A stretch of 33,771 nt of DNA, taken from the NCBI GenBank assembly GCA_021774075.1, contig JAJFJK010000184.1, forward strand, positions 1 through 33,771, written 5' to 3'. Positions 1 through 8,975 of this stretch are shown piece after piece (the stretch's first letter is position 1; every line of letters starts with the position of its first letter). A model generated the notes under the pieces. That model did not search any database. It saw only the letters and a program-made list of their open reading frames with translations, and was not told where the DNA came from. Source of the stretch: Nitrosomonas sp. (GTDB lineage Bacteria > Pseudomonadota > Gammaproteobacteria > Burkholderiales > Nitrosomonadaceae). The position numbers and the translations under genes were made by a program.

Positions 1-1
1 C

Positions 2-247
2 CGTGGCTATGCCAATATGTTGACTAAATGGACGCGCCCAACCACTAGCTTTCGAAATCTGGGTACGGAACATTTTTTTGATGCTACGTTATTGTGGCGC
101 GATCTTGCAACGAACAACCTTGATTTAACCTTTTATGTCAAGAACGTTACCAACAATGATGCGGTTGTCCCGGATAATGTATCAGGTGGCTTTGTAGAAA
201 ACATATTCACAAGACGTATTGGATTCAGCTTGAGATATAGCTTATAA
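2..247 (+). CDS. TonB-dependent receptor, C-terminal fragment (5' end outside the window)
   Basis: Open frame from the window edge (RGYANMLTKW...) ending ...FTRRIGFSLRYSL*, typical of a terminal TBDR beta-strand; the YVKNVTNND segment resembles YVKNLFDND at the C-terminus of the next gene. Confidence 0.75.
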   Translation, partial: RGYANMLTKWTRPTTSFRNLGTEHFFDATLLWRDLATNNLDLTFYVKNVTNNDAVVPDNVSGGFVENIFTRRIGFSLRYSL

Positions 248-320
248 ATAATGTCCAGAGAACCTGGGGAGGTCTTCTAGCTTAAAAATATGAGATCGTA
301 TTGAAACTGGAAAATCAGAT

Positions 321-2477
321 ATGAAGTATGCAATCAAGATGGCACAGCTTGTCACAGTGTTGATATTTCCTATGCTTGCTTATGCTGAGAGTGGAACAGC
401 ACCCTCAACGCAATCCGTCAATGACCTGGCATCATTGTTGGAATTGGATCTGGAGAAACTGGGGCAAGTTCAAGTATTTACCGCCGAACGCAAACTCACT
501 CCGATTGAAGAGGCGCCCTCGGTCGTTTCCGTCATTACCGCCGAACAAATAAAACGCCAGGGTTTAAAGAGTCTGCATGAGGTCCTGTCACGCGTGCCGG
601 GTTTTTTTAATGCCACCTCGCCTTTTATGGAACCCATCTCCAACCGCGGATTTGTCCAGAACGTGAACACCAATTATCTGTTGCTGGTGGATGGTCACAC
701 ATTGAATAACGATGCCATTAACGGCCTTGGCCATTCGCATATGATGCCAGGGCTGGATCGCATTGCACGCATCGAGATTGTGCGTGGCCCTGGCTCTACC
801 CTTTGGGGCGCCAATGCAGCGATGGGTATTATTCATTTGATTACCAAGGATGCGGGAGACCTTGATAACGGTGATAACCCACTGGGTTCGCTTGATGTAA
901 GTTACGACTATGAGTTCAATCATCAACGTCATATTGCGCAAGCCACTTACGGCAAACAATTTGATGAAGGCGGCATCATGCTTTCCGGCAAGTTCTTTAA
1001 TAGCGACCCCAACTCGACCACAAGCTTTCAGGCGGGCGCAACGGACTTTGAAGTACAAAACAGCCGACAAATGAATCTATGGGATTTTGATAGTAGCCAC
1101 GATCTTTATGCCAAGCTTGATTGGCGGGGTTGGATGCTAAAGGCCGGCAAAATCAAATTTAAAAACAAGAATCCATTCCTTACACCCATTGATGGCTCTT
1201 CTGAAACCACATGGACAACCGAAAAGGAATGGATAGAGCTCGGCAAAAAACATGATTTGAATGAGAGTTTTTCTCTGGAATATAGGCTATTCTACGATAA
1301 GTTTAGCGATAAAAGAGTTACGCAAAGACCATCGGCAACGCAAGGAAGGCTCTCAGAAACAATTTCACCCTCAAGAGCCGAGGGGTTTGGTGGAGAAACC
1401 ATTCTACATTTTCGTAATGAAGACCATCACTTTCTGTTGGGACTCTCAGCCAGTAATAGGGATTTAAAAACGAAAACTGTACAGAGCTTCACCAGTGGTG
1501 TCGTGCAAAGTTTCATTGGCATTCCAAACATTATTGACAAAAATCGCGCCATATTTTTTGAAGAAAATTATCGTGGGTTTGATGATTGGGTATTCACCGT
1601 AGGGCTGCGTGTTGACCGCAATACACCGCGCGGCAATACCACCAATTACTTACCCCGTGCTGCCGTATCCTATGCGATCAATGATCATTGGAGTGCAAAA
1701 TATGCTTTCAACACCGGTTATGTCGCACCAACCCTAGGACAAACACGCGGTGGCATTTTCCAACCTTTTGGCCCTGGTTCAGACTTTGTCAAGGGCGCTG
1801 AAAATAATCAGAAAAGTCGTTCCCATGATATGCAGCTGTTCTATCAGGATGATCGCACGCATGCCAACCTAACATTGTTTTATCATACGCTGACGAATGT
1901 CATTCAGTTCGCTGGCTTTGGCCCGGTTACTGTTGATGGCATTTCTGATGTCACGCTATTCGAATTAAATGCCAGTGACATGAATACCTGGGGGCTGGAA
2001 CTGGAAGCGAAAACAATGTTGACTGATTGGCTGGACGTGTACGGCAATTACGCCTTTGCTAATGCTAAATATCAGAATCGTTTTGTTGAATTTGAAGGGC
2101 AAACAGCCCTGGATTTGGTCACCGGCACCAGTGTTGCAACCGAAAATCTTACTGTCACGGGAACACCGCAACACATCTGGAACCTGGGCCTGGATTGGCA
2201 AATTAAGAATAACCTTACATTAAATGCCCATTACCGTGCTTGGAGCAATGCCTTTTCCAAGCGTTCTAACGAGCCTTCTTTCAAACGCTTTGGTGTCAAT
2301 CACTATGTCGATCTTAATTTGCATTATCAGGAAAAAGCTAATAATGGCTTGAGTACCGCAGTCTATGTCAAGAACTTATTTGACAATGATGATCCTTTAC
2401 CCGGTGGCGTTAACAGTGGCCAAGTAGTGCCACAAAATGGCCGACAGATTGGCATCAGAATCGGCTATCAATTCTAG
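321..2477 (+). CDS. TonB-dependent receptor
   Basis: 718 aa; signal peptide; plug-domain motifs (EEAPSVVSVITAEQIKRQGLKSLHEVLSRVPG, RIEIVRGPGSTLWGANAAMGIIHLITK); C-terminal aromatic beta-strand IGIRIGYQF. Confidence 0.93.
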   Translation: MKYAIKMAQLVTVLIFPMLAYAESGTAPSTQSVNDLASLLELDLEKLGQVQVFTAERKLTPIEEAPSVVSVITAEQIKRQGLKSLHEVLSRVPGFFNATSPFMEPISNRGFVQNVNTNYLLLVDGHTLNNDAINGLGHSHMMPGLDRIARIEIVRGPGSTLWGANAAMGIIHLITKDAGDLDNGDNPLGSLDVSYDYEFNHQRHIAQATYGKQFDEGGIMLSGKFFNSDPNSTTSFQAGATDFEVQNSRQMNLWDFDSSHDLYAKLDWRGWMLKAGKIKFKNKNPFLTPIDGSSETTWTTEKEWIELGKKHDLNESFSLEYRLFYDKFSDKRVTQRPSATQGRLSETISPSRAEGFGGETILHFRNEDHHFLLGLSASNRDLKTKTVQSFTSGVVQSFIGIPNIIDKNRAIFFEENYRGFDDWVFTVGLRVDRNTPRGNTTNYLPRAAVSYAINDHWSAKYAFNTGYVAPTLGQTRGGIFQPFGPGSDFVKGAENNQKSRSHDMQLFYQDDRTHANLTLFYHTLTNVIQFAGFGPVTVDGISDVTLFELNASDMNTWGLELEAKTMLTDWLDVYGNYAFANAKYQNRFVEFEGQTALDLVTGTSVATENLTVTGTPQHIWNLGLDWQIKNNLTLNAHYRAWSNAFSKRSNEPSFKRFGVNHYVDLNLHYQEKANNGLSTAVYVKNLFDNDDPLPGGVNSGQVVPQNGRQIGIRIGYQF

Positions 2478-2528
2478 AAGGCTGTTTTGCAACCATATCT
2501 CTTACCACCAATTCTGCGTTCCATTTTT

Positions 2529-2558
2529 GAGTTCTGGGGAGTTCTGGGAGTTCTGGGG
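2529..2558. repeat. Short tandem repeat, three copies of about 10 bp (gagttctggg/agttctgggg)
   Basis: Read directly: gagttctggg gagttctggg agttctgggg, followed by acacaagacttaattactgataattgag. Confidence 0.7.
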
Positions 2559-2757
2559 ACACAAGACTTAATTACTGATAATTGAGTATTGTAATGGAAT
2601 GGACGCCCACTATCTGAAACGGCATCAATGTGCCAAAGTAGTGATTTTGGTGAAGCGCGGTAGGGCGTATAAGCGAAGCGCCATCCGCCAATTATGACCA
2701 TACTTTAATTAATCTTCCTTCACCAAAACCTGAAATATAATTGGGTTGAAAAATAGA

Positions 2758-2899
2758 GGGCGCTTCTAAAAATTCAGAGTTCGCTCAAATGCAAGGCGCA
2801 TAAAAAATTTTGCAGCGCAGCATATGTTTGATATGACAGCAATAAATTTTTTTCTGTAACACAGCAGTTGGGATGAAATCTGGATTTTTAGAAGTGCCC
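2758..2899 (+). repeat. Family A palindromic MITE-like repeat, copy A1
   Basis: gggcgcttctaaaaattcagagttcgctcaaatgcaaggcgca...gttgggatgaaatctggatttttagaagtgccc; terminal inverted repeats and whole-length imperfect palindrome; homologous to the copies at 16709, 18870, 22960 and 29438. Confidence 0.92.
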
Positions 2900-4861
2900 T
2901 TTAATCAATCCCACTTTATCTTCAAGAACCTTGACCAAGTGTTTAAATTGAAATTCATGAATGCAATGATTCAATTTAGCTTTTATCTTCGCATGTTCTA
3001 CAGCTAAGTTATTGGTGAATACCAGCATCGCCTTACTGTCTCCCAAGCGGACAGCGTTAAGAAATTGTACCAGCCATTCATCCGGTAAACCCTGCAAATC
3101 CTCAATACCAAGTTTTGGTAAAGAAGCCTGATTGAACGGTTCATCTCTTTCTTCATAGATATAATGCAGGCCGAGTTGCTTCTCCATAGCCGTAAAGATG
3201 GTGGATTCGTTAAAAGGTTTGTGCAGCACTACATCGCAACCAGCGGCCAGGATTTTTGGTTCTTCTTCTTTGAAGACACTGGCGGTCAAGGCGAGGATCT
3301 TGACCTTTTGGCCACCCGGCAATGTACGGATACGGCGGGTAGCTTCATAACCATCTATCACCGGCATGCCCATGTCCATCCAAATAAGTTGGGGTTGCCA
3401 GTCCTGAAATTGTTGGATGGCCTCTTCACCATTCACCGCATCACGTACTATAAAGCCGATGGGCTCTAACAGGCTCCGCAGTAACAGGCGGTTATCGGGC
3501 ACATCCTCAGCGATGAGTATGCGCCACTCGGGTTCATCCGTTGCCAGAGATACTACTTGCTGGTTCGGTTCGTCAATGCTTTGTTCCAGTTCGCTGACAT
3601 CGACAGCTTCAGCGGGTATTTCAAAGCGAAATATCGAGCCTTTGCCCGGATTACTTTCTACACTAATCTCACCACCCATCAATTGGATGAATAGGCGGGT
3701 GATAGCCAACCCTAAGCCCGTACCTTGTTGTTCCACAGGCGAATGACCAACCTGTGCAAAGGCTTCGAAGATGGTTTCTGTTTTATCAGCGGGGATGCCG
3801 GTGCCGGTATCTTCCACCTCAAAGTTTAACCGCCAGTTATTATCGGGCAATAGCTCTGCACCGCCACGCAATGTCACTCCGCCGGAATCGGTGAACTTAA
3901 TCGCATTACTCAACAAGTTAATCAACACCTGCCTGAGTTTGCCCTTATCAAGCAGGATGTATACGGGCAAGTCCTGTTGCAGATCTAAAATAAACGCCAG
4001 ATTTTTAGTTTCGGTTCTCAGCCTGAATAAGTCGTCAATATCATGTAGCAGACGGTGCAAATCAAACCTATCCGGCTCCAGCTCGGCACGTCCGGCCTCA
4101 ATCTTGGACATATCCAGCACGTCGTTGATTAAGGCCAGCAGGTGCTCGCCGCTGCGGTTAATGATGGCGACCTTCTCTTGTGTTGCAGCGGGCGTAGCAT
4201 GGTCACGCCCTATCATCTCGGAGAAGCCGAGGATGGCGTTGAGCGGCGTTCGTAGTTCGTGGGACATGTTGGCCAGGAAAGTGCTCTTGGCCCGGTTAGC
4301 GCTTTCCGCCTTCTCCTTGGAACGGAGCAGCTCCTTCTCCGTCTGTTTTCTCAGCTTCATCTCCGCCCTCAACCGCCAGATCCATAACCAGAACAGTAGC
4401 AGGATACCTCCCCACGCTGCGAACATTGTTAAATCTCTTTGAATCTCGTTGTGCAAGGGTTCCTGTGAAAATCTCAGTTGCAACTCGCCCACCAGTGCTT
4501 CTCTATAATAGACCGGCATGGTCCGAAGAATGGTTTCCCCAGCAGTGTCATTCTTGGCGGTAAAAACGATTTTCCCGTCGTCGTCCCGCACAACCACACT
4601 AACAACCAGATCGCCCTGGAGTATTGCATTCCCCAGTTGCTTTACACTTTGATTATCGACAGTCCAAAGTGGCATAGACAGAGCATCTCTCAGATTCGTC
4701 AGGGTGCCGTTTATTTTCTCGACAAACGCCTGCTCATTGGTAGATACGGTGTACCAATAACTCCCCCCAGTGACGAGCACGACGACCAAAACCACAGCAG
4801 CGATCAAGGTTCTAGTCTGCCAGTGGTTCATGGAATCCGAATTTTTCGGCCTTTCATTCAT
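2888..4861 (-). CDS. Hybrid sensor histidine kinase/response regulator
   Basis: 657 aa; N-terminal TM segment; H-box FLANMSHELRTPLNAILGFSEM; N-box LINLLSNAIKFT; G-boxes GTGIPADK and GTGLGLAIT; receiver domain LIAEDVPDNRLLLRSLL...WMDMGMPVIDGYEATRRIR...LALTAS...HKPF. Confidence 0.95.
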   Translation of the reverse strand: MNERPKNSDSMNHWQTRTLIAAVVLVVVLVTGGSYWYTVSTNEQAFVEKINGTLTNLRDALSMPLWTVDNQSVKQLGNAILQGDLVVSVVVRDDDGKIVFTAKNDTAGETILRTMPVYYREALVGELQLRFSQEPLHNEIQRDLTMFAAWGGILLLFWLWIWRLRAEMKLRKQTEKELLRSKEKAESANRAKSTFLANMSHELRTPLNAILGFSEMIGRDHATPAATQEKVAIINRSGEHLLALINDVLDMSKIEAGRAELEPDRFDLHRLLHDIDDLFRLRTETKNLAFILDLQQDLPVYILLDKGKLRQVLINLLSNAIKFTDSGGVTLRGGAELLPDNNWRLNFEVEDTGTGIPADKTETIFEAFAQVGHSPVEQQGTGLGLAITRLFIQLMGGEISVESNPGKGSIFRFEIPAEAVDVSELEQSIDEPNQQVVSLATDEPEWRILIAEDVPDNRLLLRSLLEPIGFIVRDAVNGEEAIQQFQDWQPQLIWMDMGMPVIDGYEATRRIRTLPGGQKVKILALTASVFKEEEPKILAAGCDVVLHKPFNESTIFTAMEKQLGLHYIYEERDEPFNQASLPKLGIEDLQGLPDEWLVQFLNAVRLGDSKAMLVFTNNLAVEHAKIKAKLNHCIHEFQFKHLVKVLEDKVGLIKGHF

Positions 4862-5029
4862 GAATCCTGCTCATGTTGTTGTTTTGTCTTCGTGGTTTTC
4901 TCTGCCATTCTTTTTAGGGCTCCGTCTTTTTCCATTGCCGCCGGGACAAATTACCAACGCCATGACTCAAGATTATCTCTTAGGGCAATCGACTTTAAAA
5001 TAGAAACAAGATAAGGTAATAGGCTCATC

Positions 5030-5298
5030 CTAGTACTCCTTCAACTTGATATTTTAGGGTACAGCGCTCACAAGATGTTTCGTCACAAGGCGCAGCACGC
5101 AGACAATGGTTATTCCCTTGGCAAGTGCTGCAACGCAGTGACGGGACATCTTGTGAGCGCCCTTCGGGTTAGCTTTTCAGCGTCACTGGCGGTGTTAGGT
5201 CTCTTGACAAGGGAATGACCATTACCTGCAAGACCTGCCTTGCCAGTAACACTGAAAAGCTAACTGTACCCTAAAATATCAAGTTGAAGGAGTACTAG
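5030..5298. other. Family C three-way-junction inverted-repeat element, copy C1 (candidate structured RNA or cruciform DNA element)
   Basis: Perfect 35-bp outer inverted repeat 5030-5064/5264-5298, enclosing hairpin P2 (5064-5078/5146-5160, 5081-5086/5139-5144, 5093-5098/5125-5130) and hairpin P3 (5168-5180/5252-5264, 5185-5190/5242-5247, 5197-5202/5231-5236). Apical loops 5105-5120 (aatggttattcccttg) and 5208-5223 (caagggaatgaccatt) are complementary at 15 of 16 positions. Confidence 0.9.
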
Positions 5299-5631
5299 TG
5301 ATTTTGAATGACAGAGAAACCAGAAGCTTTAATTATTCATCAAAAAATTGGCAGAATCAAAGAAGAATAGTTCACTGAACACTACTGTCCCGTTAACTAT
5401 CACACCAATGGCATCTGATTATTGTTAGTATTTTTATGAATGAGAAAATTTTAGCAGAAAAAAGCGTCGTATCCCCAGAACTTCAGAGCTTCCACCGATG
5501 ACGACATACGAACAAAACAACCCGCTGAGCTTTGAAGTATTTTCCTACATAAAAATGACACTTTTCCTTATGTTGCTTTTGAGGCAGGCAGTTTAGAATC
5601 GAATTTTGTTGGCTATTAACGATCTAATTAT

Positions 5632-8061
5632 ATGGTCGAGGAAATCAACAACGCCGATTCTGTAAGTGCAGGACCAACAATTTATTTTAAAGCCTGTAAG
5701 TGGTGGATAATCTTGAAATACTTCAAAAAAACACCATGGGTATTTATGATTGCGTTAACTTACACTGCTCCCGTCTGGTCGCAAGAAAGTGACGCTGTAG
5801 TTATGAATGAAGTTGTAGTTAGAGCACCGCCACAGACTTTTGCAACCAACAAAGTTAGTGAATCCATGATCCTGCAGCAATCCGACATGACCAGCGTGAA
5901 TGCCGTTATCAATAATTTGCCGGGTGTATTGGTCACCGAAGGTGATACTTTTGGTTCCGACGACTGGTCGACGACCATATCCATTCGTGGTTTCCAAAAC
6001 AATCTAAGCGAGCAGCAACTCGGCACTACGATAGATGGTGTTCCTAATGGAAACTCGAATTATGGTGGTGGCTCCAAAGCCAACCGGTTCATAGACACCC
6101 AAAATCTAAAGGGTGTGCAGATATGGCAAGGCGCTGCGGATATCTCTTCCCGCTCCAAGGAAGCGTTGGGTGGAACCTTGGATTTCCTGACGCAGGATCC
6201 GGAATATGAGCGACGCACTCGTTTCAGTGCAACCGTTGGGGAGCACGCGGCGCGAAAATACTACGGTCGTTATGATACCGGAGAATTTATCAAAAACACC
6301 CGTGCCTGGGTTAGTTTTTCCCACTCTGAGAATACCGACTGGATCAATCAATCTGCGGAAAATTATCGCAGACATGCAGCGGGGAAGATTGTTAGTGAAG
6401 TTAAAGGTGTGAACCTAACCGGGTATTTTTCCTGGGACGATACCCACGAAGACAACTATCAGCGTGTATCGCTTGAACAATTCAAGCAAAATCCGAATTC
6501 GGATCTCCTGACAGCTGACTGGACGGGACTTCCCTGGGTGGACCAATTATATCGTAAGGGTTGGTCAACGCTGCGAGAAAATCTATTCAGTTATCTGCGC
6601 GCCGAATCCGAGATTGGTAATGTGCGATGGCGTAGCACTGGGTACTATCATTATAATGATGGACGCGGCGACTGGGTGCCACCGTATATCACTGACGTAA
6701 CCAATGACGGCGCCGGTGGTAACAGTGAGTTATCGTCGAACCCGACAGTGGTGAGGTCTCCGGACTCCCTCGGTCGCATTCAGTTTGTAGATGCCAATGG
6801 CGTTGCGCTGTCACCGATTGCGGGTTGCAACAGCTCAATCACTTTTCCCTATGGTGGTGCCGGGCCTGAGCATGACCCCGCTTGTCATGCCAGGGGTGCC
6901 ACCCCGGTTGGTTCGTATCGTCATACACACTACGGTAAAGAGCGTTTCGGTTTCATGGGTGATGTTGAGTGGGCCACGGACATAGGAGCAGTCGAAAATC
7001 TCCTGCGTGCAGGTATTTGGTATGAAGATTACAAGCGCAAAGAATCACGTGACTGGCATAAAATAGTCGATGCTAATACAGGCGCTGCTTTTAATAACCG
7101 GCCTTACTGGGAGCAATATAATCGCAAATTTGATGTAGACACCTTTGTCTACTACATTCAGGATTCTGCAAGCCTTGGGCCGGTGGGTGCCACGTTTGGC
7201 ATCAAACAATACCTCGTGGATCTGGAACGACGAAATACCTTCAACGGTAACACAGCCGCGATTAACTCTGACTCCGATATTCTGATGTCTGGCGGTCTGG
7301 TGGTGCAAACACCTATAGCAGGTCTTGAATTGTTTGGTGGTTATGCGGAAAACTTTGCGACAATCAAAGAGTTTGTTCTGGAGAGAGCAAATACCGAAAT
7401 TAGTGACGTTAAGCCGGAAACATCTACTAATATCGATGTCGGCCTGCGCTACTCCGGTGACCGCCTGAGTGGAGCCATTACTTATTACCATATCAATTTT
7501 GATAATCGCCTCGTCTCTATTGCTCCGGGATCACCTGCTGGCATCGACTTTCTTATCTCCTCTGAGACCTTCCTAAACGCAGGGGGAATTAAGTCGCAAG
7601 GCGTTGAGATCTTCGCCAACTATCGTGCCACCGACGACCTAAACTTCTATATGTCCTACACCCACAATGACTCTACATACCTAGGTAGTGGTGATACTCT
7701 AATTGATGAGTCCATTGGCATCACCCCTGGCAACACCGTGTTTGGTTCACCGGAGGATATGTTTGTCGTTTCTGCTAACTGGGCAGTCAGCAACCACACT
7801 ATCTTTGGTGTCTCTTCAAAGTATGTCGGTAAGCGTTGGTTGGACCTTGCTAACACCCAGCGCGTTGATGATTACATCGTGACTGACTTATACCTTGCTG
7901 TTAATGGTCGCCAATTCAGCGAATTGCTGGCACCTTTCCGTATGCGTCTCACTGTGAACAATGTTACAGATGAACGGTATATTGGTGGTATCGTTGGCGG
8001 TTCGGGTGGCTGGCTTGGCAGACCACGCGTCTTTGCGTTGTCGGTCATTGCAGACTTCTAA
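5632..8061 (+). CDS. TonB-dependent receptor
   Basis: 809 aa; TonB-box-like DAVVMNEVVVRAP; plug domain (NAVINNLPGVLVTEGDTFGSDDWSTTISIRGFQNN); C-terminal RLTVNNVTDERYIGGIVGGSGGWLGRPRVFALSVIADF. True start may be internal. Confidence 0.93.
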   Translation: MVEEINNADSVSAGPTIYFKACKWWIILKYFKKTPWVFMIALTYTAPVWSQESDAVVMNEVVVRAPPQTFATNKVSESMILQQSDMTSVNAVINNLPGVLVTEGDTFGSDDWSTTISIRGFQNNLSEQQLGTTIDGVPNGNSNYGGGSKANRFIDTQNLKGVQIWQGAADISSRSKEALGGTLDFLTQDPEYERRTRFSATVGEHAARKYYGRYDTGEFIKNTRAWVSFSHSENTDWINQSAENYRRHAAGKIVSEVKGVNLTGYFSWDDTHEDNYQRVSLEQFKQNPNSDLLTADWTGLPWVDQLYRKGWSTLRENLFSYLRAESEIGNVRWRSTGYYHYNDGRGDWVPPYITDVTNDGAGGNSELSSNPTVVRSPDSLGRIQFVDANGVALSPIAGCNSSITFPYGGAGPEHDPACHARGATPVGSYRHTHYGKERFGFMGDVEWATDIGAVENLLRAGIWYEDYKRKESRDWHKIVDANTGAAFNNRPYWEQYNRKFDVDTFVYYIQDSASLGPVGATFGIKQYLVDLERRNTFNGNTAAINSDSDILMSGGLVVQTPIAGLELFGGYAENFATIKEFVLERANTEISDVKPETSTNIDVGLRYSGDRLSGAITYYHINFDNRLVSIAPGSPAGIDFLISSETFLNAGGIKSQGVEIFANYRATDDLNFYMSYTHNDSTYLGSGDTLIDESIGITPGNTVFGSPEDMFVVSANWAVSNHTIFGVSSKYVGKRWLDLANTQRVDDYIVTDLYLAVNGRQFSELLAPFRMRLTVNNVTDERYIGGIVGGSGGWLGRPRVFALSVIADF

Positions 8062-8110
8062 AGCGACATTGTTCATTATAACAACATATAATTTGATATT
8101 AATAAAACAG

Positions 8111-8974
8111 ATGTCATATCGGCGCGCACTATTATTGTTCGTCTTGGGAATGACATTATTTTCCCCTATCACAAAAGGGTTTGCCAGCGAGCCAGTTTCA
8201 ATATGCGGCGAACCCTGGCCACCTTTCCTCTATGAATCAAAAGATAACAACCAAGAGAACAAAAACATTGCCGGCATTCATTTAGAGAATTTTCGATTAC
8301 TTGCAGAATTAACCGGTCTGGATTTCAATTTTAGTATATTGCCGTGGAAACGCTGCAAATTCTACGTTGAAAACTATTCCAAGCCAGGTGATCATGAGAT
8401 TGCTATAGATGCGTCCTTCAACACAGATCGGGCCGAAAGATTTCACTTTGTGGGACCAATGTACACCATTGGCACGGCCGTGTTTTATTCCCGTAACCGG
8501 TTCCCGGAAGGACCGCTTTCTAAAAAGACCGGCAGAGTGATTTCATCAATCAACGAGATGCAGGATTTTAGCATTTGTGGCATGTTGGGCTGGAACTACG
8601 AAATGTACTATGTTGAACACGGCATCCCCCGGTCTGTTGAAGTCATCAGAACCTCAGCCGGATATCAGGGCATGTTTAGTATGCTCTCGAAAGGACGTTG
8701 CGACCTGGTGGAAACACATCCCGCACTTGTATTGGGCGCAATGATGGTAGGCGAACTGAAAATGCCGAAGGACATTGCTTGCAACAAACTGCACAAGGAG
8801 CCGCAAAAATTCTACATGATGATTGCCAGGAATTCGCCCCGTGCCGAAGCGCTTGTTACACGCTTGAGTAAAGCGCTTAAATATCTGAAAGACACCCAGC
8901 AGCTCATAACCGTAAATGATAAAGAATTTTTCCCGGCTTCAGAATCCAACACTAGGATTAACGAGTGCCTGTGA
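8111..8974 (+). CDS. Periplasmic family-3-type solute-binding protein, paralog 1
   Basis: In-frame ATG at 8111 inside the longer ORF gives MSYRRALLLFVLGMTLFSPITKGFASEPVSICGEPWPPFLYE..., a signal peptide plus SBP_bac_3-like N-terminus; strong similarity to the following gene. Confidence 0.85.
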   Translation: MSYRRALLLFVLGMTLFSPITKGFASEPVSICGEPWPPFLYESKDNNQENKNIAGIHLENFRLLAELTGLDFNFSILPWKRCKFYVENYSKPGDHEIAIDASFNTDRAERFHFVGPMYTIGTAVFYSRNRFPEGPLSKKTGRVISSINEMQDFSICGMLGWNYEMYYVEHGIPRSVEVIRTSAGYQGMFSMLSKGRCDLVETHPALVLGAMMVGELKMPKDIACNKLHKEPQKFYMMIARNSPRAEALVTRLSKALKYLKDTQQLITVNDKEFFPASESNTRINECL

Positions 8975-8975
8975 A

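Noticed and set aside
588-1070. Antisense ORFs within the TBDR, czcA, kinase, amylase and other large genes
   Set aside because: Shadow frames fully inside well-supported genes with no family features.
5030-5298. Interpreting C1 as a simple rho-independent terminator
   Set aside because: Far too long and multi-branched, lies upstream of divergent genes rather than after a stop codon, and has conserved loop boxes shared with C2.
5030-5298. Interpreting C elements as integron attC sites
   Set aside because: No integrase gene or cassette array, and the three-way architecture with two hairpins and complementary apical loops does not match attC organisation.
5300-5630. Fur box upstream of the TBDR at 5632
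   Set aside because: AT-rich segments such as tgattattgttagtatttttatg are too weak a match to the 19-bp Fur consensus to call by eye.
7961-8110. N-terminal extension of the first solute-binding protein ORF
   Set aside because: Overlaps the end of the TBDR; the ATG at 8111 gives a clean signal peptide matching its paralog.
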